A stretch of 64,000 bases of DNA from Nitrososphaerota archaeon (GTDB lineage: Archaea; Thermoproteota; Nitrososphaeria; Nitrososphaerales; Nitrosopumilaceae): assembly GCA_016215465.1 (NCBI GenBank), contig JACRJT010000051.1:1-64000 (forward strand). The letters run 5' to 3'. This document shows, piece after piece, positions 61,591-64,000 of this stretch. The notes under the pieces are model-generated. The model worked only from the letters and a program-made list of their open reading frames with translations, did not search any database and was not told the origin of the DNA. The translations under genes were made by a program, and so were the position numbers. The stretch's first letter is position 1. Each line of letters starts with the position of its first letter.

Positions 61591-62136
61591 TTATTTTCTC
61601 TTTATAGTTAGAGTCTTTTGTATCTCATTTATGCCGCTGATGAACTTTTGTTTTGCATCATATTCGTTTGAGACCTTCACTATTATTTCAGATGAAGAGA
61701 GCAGTACATCTTTTACAACTAATGGAATGCTCAAGCCAAGCAATTCCCCAAGAAAGTCAAACAAATTCTGAAATTTTGCAGAATCGCGGTAATGAAACAA
61801 AACATTTCCATCTCGGAATATGGGTTTTGGATCAAGCGGAATTACCAGTTCTGGGGAGCTCATCTCGGCGATGAATGTGTCAGTGTCTTTCTTGATTGAT
61901 GACGCAAGCTGATCCTTTTGTGATTCAAGATTGAGTTTCATTTTTTCTAGTTGCTCCATTTGATCCTCATACTGGACTCCTATCATTTTTGCAAATGTCG
62001 ATTCTGTCGGTTTTTTTAGTGGTAGTTCGTGGAGCCGCATGTTCACTGACTTTAGTTCCTCATCTACTTGATGCAGATTAACTCGCTCAGACTTGACTCT
62101 TTTTGCCAAATCTTCTAAAAAATTGAAATCAGCCAT
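61591..62136 (-). CDS. Coiled-coil protein next to tubulin-like GTPase
   Basis: A 181-residue protein. Residues about 10-95 are coiled coil (SERVNLHQVDEELKSVNMRLHEL...DQMEQLEKMKLNLESQKDQL); a compact C-terminal domain (LFHYRDSAKFQNLFDFLGELLGLSIPLVVKDVLL) follows. It starts 17 bp after the tubulin-like gene ends, on the same strand, so it is a candidate partner or regulator. No family is recognised. Confidence 0.6.
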   Translation of the reverse strand: MADFNFLEDLAKRVKSERVNLHQVDEELKSVNMRLHELPLKKPTESTFAKMIGVQYEDQMEQLEKMKLNLESQKDQLASSIKKDTDTFIAEMSSPELVIPLDPKPIFRDGNVLFHYRDSAKFQNLFDFLGELLGLSIPLVVKDVLLSSSEIIVKVSNEYDAKQKFISGINEIQKTLTIKRK

Positions 62137-62152
62137 AATTATGAAACCTAGC

Positions 62153-63544
62153 TCAGCTAAACTGGTGCACTACATCCATCAGGCTTTGCTTAAAGTCCTC
62201 AGTGGTTAGCCCCCATTTGCCGTACTCGTCTTTGTAGGCATCCCAGGATTCTTCTGCCTCGCGTGCAATGTCTAAAATCTTAGGACCGATTGCCTTTGTG
62301 TTGACAAGTATTGTGACGTTTGCCTGTTCTTTATCTAGAATTGGAATCTTGACAAATATCATTCTTGAATCCTCGATGTTGAATTTGTCTTTGATTACTC
62401 GTTTGAGAATTTCTCTTTCTTTGATGTCAAATTCCCCCTTTACTTTAACTAGCGCGCAGCATGAATCCTTCGGTCCACCGTGATTTCGAACATCAGTTTC
62501 ATCAATATCAAACAGTAAGGCGTCTTGTTTTTTGTTAATGTTCTCAATGATAGAATCCATTGTGTTGCGCTTGTTGCCAGTTAATTGGTCTAGGCTCCAC
62601 TGATCTTCATCAGGCAAGACAGGTATTGCCCACGGGACTGCAAACTTGGGGCGTTTTGTCGCAAGCCACGTCCTATAGTTAGACATGTCCCATTCCGTTT
62701 CTCGTGCAAACGATGATACGTACATGGATATGGCATTTGCCGCAATCAAATTCATTCCCTTGTAGTCTTTCCATCCAACTTCGTGTTCTCTTGGCAGGTC
62801 ATCAATAATAGATGGAATCTTTTCTACTCGTTTTTCAAACTTGTGTGCAACCTCTCGTAGTCGTTTATTTGAAAATAAAATGGAGCAATCGCTGAACTTG
62901 ATTTGGTATTCAAGATTCATTACAATGTTAATTGCAGCTGCTTCCAAGATCACAGGGTCCCAACCAAATTCCGGAAGCAGTCCCAGTGTTGCAATTGTCG
63001 CGTGTTCTTTTGTATTGCTTCGAATAAACTCGATAAATGAGCATGCAAATGAGCTTCCAGTTCCGCCACCCATTGCAAATGGCACCACATAGCCTCGGAC
63101 AGGCTCTGGTGATAATGCAGATAGCTGTTTGGTAAAATCCCATTTTTGGGTTATTTCATTTTTGAATCTAGAGCGTCCTTCCGCCCAGTTTCTTGCAGCA
63201 CCTCCTGCGCCGTGAATCACATGTTTGTCACGCAGGGCAAAAAGGTCTGGATATGACTGCAAGATAAGATTAGCTGCTCTCGGATCCAAGTCAACTAGTA
63301 GTGCTCGGGGGATTAACGGGGTTTCCCCTCCAGTGTAAGCTCCAGGAAAACGCAAAATTGTACTTCCGTATCTCTTAAGAATTCGGGATTCGTCTTTACT
63401 GTCTTTTAAAACAGGTTTTAGCGGGTCTGCACCCACATCTAGCAACAGCCTACGATAGGATTCTGCTCCAAGGCCTATCCCACAGTGACCAAAACATGTC
63501 ACCAATACGGGTGCAGGCGGGAGTGGCGCTGTACCTTGTGACAT
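62153..63544 (-). CDS. Tubulin/FtsZ-superfamily GTPase, tubulin-like
   Basis: About 463 residues from ATG 63544; a longer frame reaches 63628 with no good start. T1 is CFGHCGIGLG, the next block PRALLVDLDPRAANLIL, then NWAEGRSRF, and the nucleotide-loop signature GGGTGSSF (last Gly changed to Ser). ILFSNKRL matches the tubulin S6 region. These resemble tubulin more than bacterial FtsZ. The T7 catalytic loop (N-x-D in the family) is not conserved: the region reads EWDMSNYRTWL. It could be a divergent thaumarchaeal FtsZ or an artubulin; GTP hydrolysis may be weak. Confidence 0.88.
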   Translation of the reverse strand: MSQGTAPLPPAPVLVTCFGHCGIGLGAESYRRLLLDVGADPLKPVLKDSKDESRILKRYGSTILRFPGAYTGGETPLIPRALLVDLDPRAANLILQSYPDLFALRDKHVIHGAGGAARNWAEGRSRFKNEITQKWDFTKQLSALSPEPVRGYVVPFAMGGGTGSSFACSFIEFIRSNTKEHATIATLGLLPEFGWDPVILEAAAINIVMNLEYQIKFSDCSILFSNKRLREVAHKFEKRVEKIPSIIDDLPREHEVGWKDYKGMNLIAANAISMYVSSFARETEWDMSNYRTWLATKRPKFAVPWAIPVLPDEDQWSLDQLTGNKRNTMDSIIENINKKQDALLFDIDETDVRNHGGPKDSCCALVKVKGEFDIKEREILKRVIKDKFNIEDSRMIFVKIPILDKEQANVTILVNTKAIGPKILDIAREAEESWDAYKDEYGKWGLTTEDFKQSLMDVVHQFS

Positions 63545-63702
63545 AATTACACCACGAGTCGATTGGACTTTAACCAAGCAGTGTAACAAAGTAAAGTTTC
63601 TACTTGATCGTTGTAGACAGTTATCCAAATCATGAATAAATCATGAACGGTTTTGCATTTAAGATTTAAGAAGAATTCATACTAGTGAAAACCAGTAGTT
63701 TG

Positions 63703-64000
63703 TCAAAAATAGTCCGCAATGGACTTTTGTTTTAGCATTTTCAATATGGTTCCTTTTGAGAGCCACTCGTTTTTGCTAATACTCATATGTTTGCAAGCTA
63801 AGTTCAGTCCATCATCTATGGCATCCACCAAAACTGGAATTTTTGACATTGCGGCTCTAATTGCCTCCCTTACCTGCCACACCCCAACAGGTACCGCATA
63901 TTCTGGCCTTATTTCGCGTAGAACCAAAACGCCTGCTTGTCTTTGTTTTCTTTTTAGATATTCTGCAATTCCAAGCTTTGCTGCAAAATACGCCCCAGCT
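63703..64000 (-). CDS. nreA: NreA DNA-repair protein, C-terminal part
   Basis: The frame is open to the window edge, so the gene is cut at its 5' end. The visible part reads GAYFAAKLGIAEYLKRKQRQAGVLVLREI...VPVGVWQVREAIRAAM, matching the C-terminal region of archaeal Nre proteins, and ends QKSIADYF, a PCNA-binding peptide. Nre proteins take part in DNA-damage response with PCNA. It is in the same direction as the tubulin-like gene. Confidence 0.85.
   Translation of the reverse strand, partial: AGAYFAAKLGIAEYLKRKQRQAGVLVLREIRPEYAVPVGVWQVREAIRAAMSKIPVLVDAIDDGLNLACKHMSISKNEWLSKGTILKMLKQKSIADYF

Overview
The window is an AT-rich stretch of a Nitrososphaerota (Thaumarchaeota) chromosome, most likely from the Nitrosopumilales. 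The evidence is the mix of archaeal information genes (FEN-1, DinB and NreA with C-terminal PCNA-binding peptides, archaeal ProS, ArgS, TrmI, Alba, SMC, deoxyhypusine synthase, proteasome beta) with lineage markers (CdvA, CofE, ThyX, Thi4, an exosortase-like membrane protein, a tubulin/FtsZ-like GTPase, many single-domain response regulators, and secreted proteins with a Cys-x(n)-CVxPxxAxKLIERGWG motif). TATA boxes lie 26-28 nt before several starts, as in leaderless archaeal transcripts. The genus cannot be fixed from sequence alone.

Region 1 (1-1.5 kb) is an integration scar. An intron-containing tRNA-Ser(CGA) lies on the minus strand. A 22-nt copy of its 3' end sits about 1.07 kb away and brackets a small winged-helix-like gene and a frameshifted RelE-type toxin. 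FEN-1, a core gene, follows.

Region 2 (2.6-14.5 kb) is the most unusual part. It is an accessory island of secreted proteins, a CBS-TrkH transporter, a response regulator, a DUF2283/DUF4258 pair, an FMN/F420-type oxidoreductase, a ribbon-helix-helix regulator and a cupredoxin. One copy of a conserved intergenic repeat of about 80-110 bp separates each pair of neighbouring transcription units. There are nine copies, all in the same orientation whatever the direction of the flanking genes, and several carry a TATA box. This resembles a cassette array and is the best candidate here for an undescribed system. Decayed fragments of the secreted family lie at the right end.

Region 3 (14.5-35 kb) is mostly housekeeping: HxlR and small RHH regulators, acetyl-CoA synthetase, cdvA (split by a frameshift in this sequence), two-domain ThyX, MsrB, homoserine dehydrogenase, a PUA protein, a proteasome beta lacking Thr1, an M20 peptidase, NnrD, TrmI, paired response regulators, ArgS, a PGP-type phosphatase and a DRG GTPase. 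It ends in a run of small unusual genes: a zinc ribbon, a Lys/Ala-rich histone-H1-like peptide and a collagen-like Gly-X-Y protein.

Region 4 (35-48 kb) carries sulfur, redox and cofactor genes: siroheme nitrite/sulfite reductase with a rhodanese, Thi4 behind a 12-bp inverted repeat, thioredoxin reductase, a histidine kinase with its response regulator, cysteine synthase with TusA, a PHP hydrolase, CofE and a SerB/ThrH-like phosphatase. A small IS200/IS605-like remnant or structured RNA follows at 48.4-48.7 kb.

Region 5 (48.7-64 kb) returns to core functions: ProS, an OppF-type ATPase, SMC, a nitrilase-family amidase, deoxyhypusine synthase, a PAC2 protein, a LysE exporter, Alba, DinB, the exosortase-like protein, the tubulin-like GTPase with a coiled-coil partner, and the 3' end of nreA.
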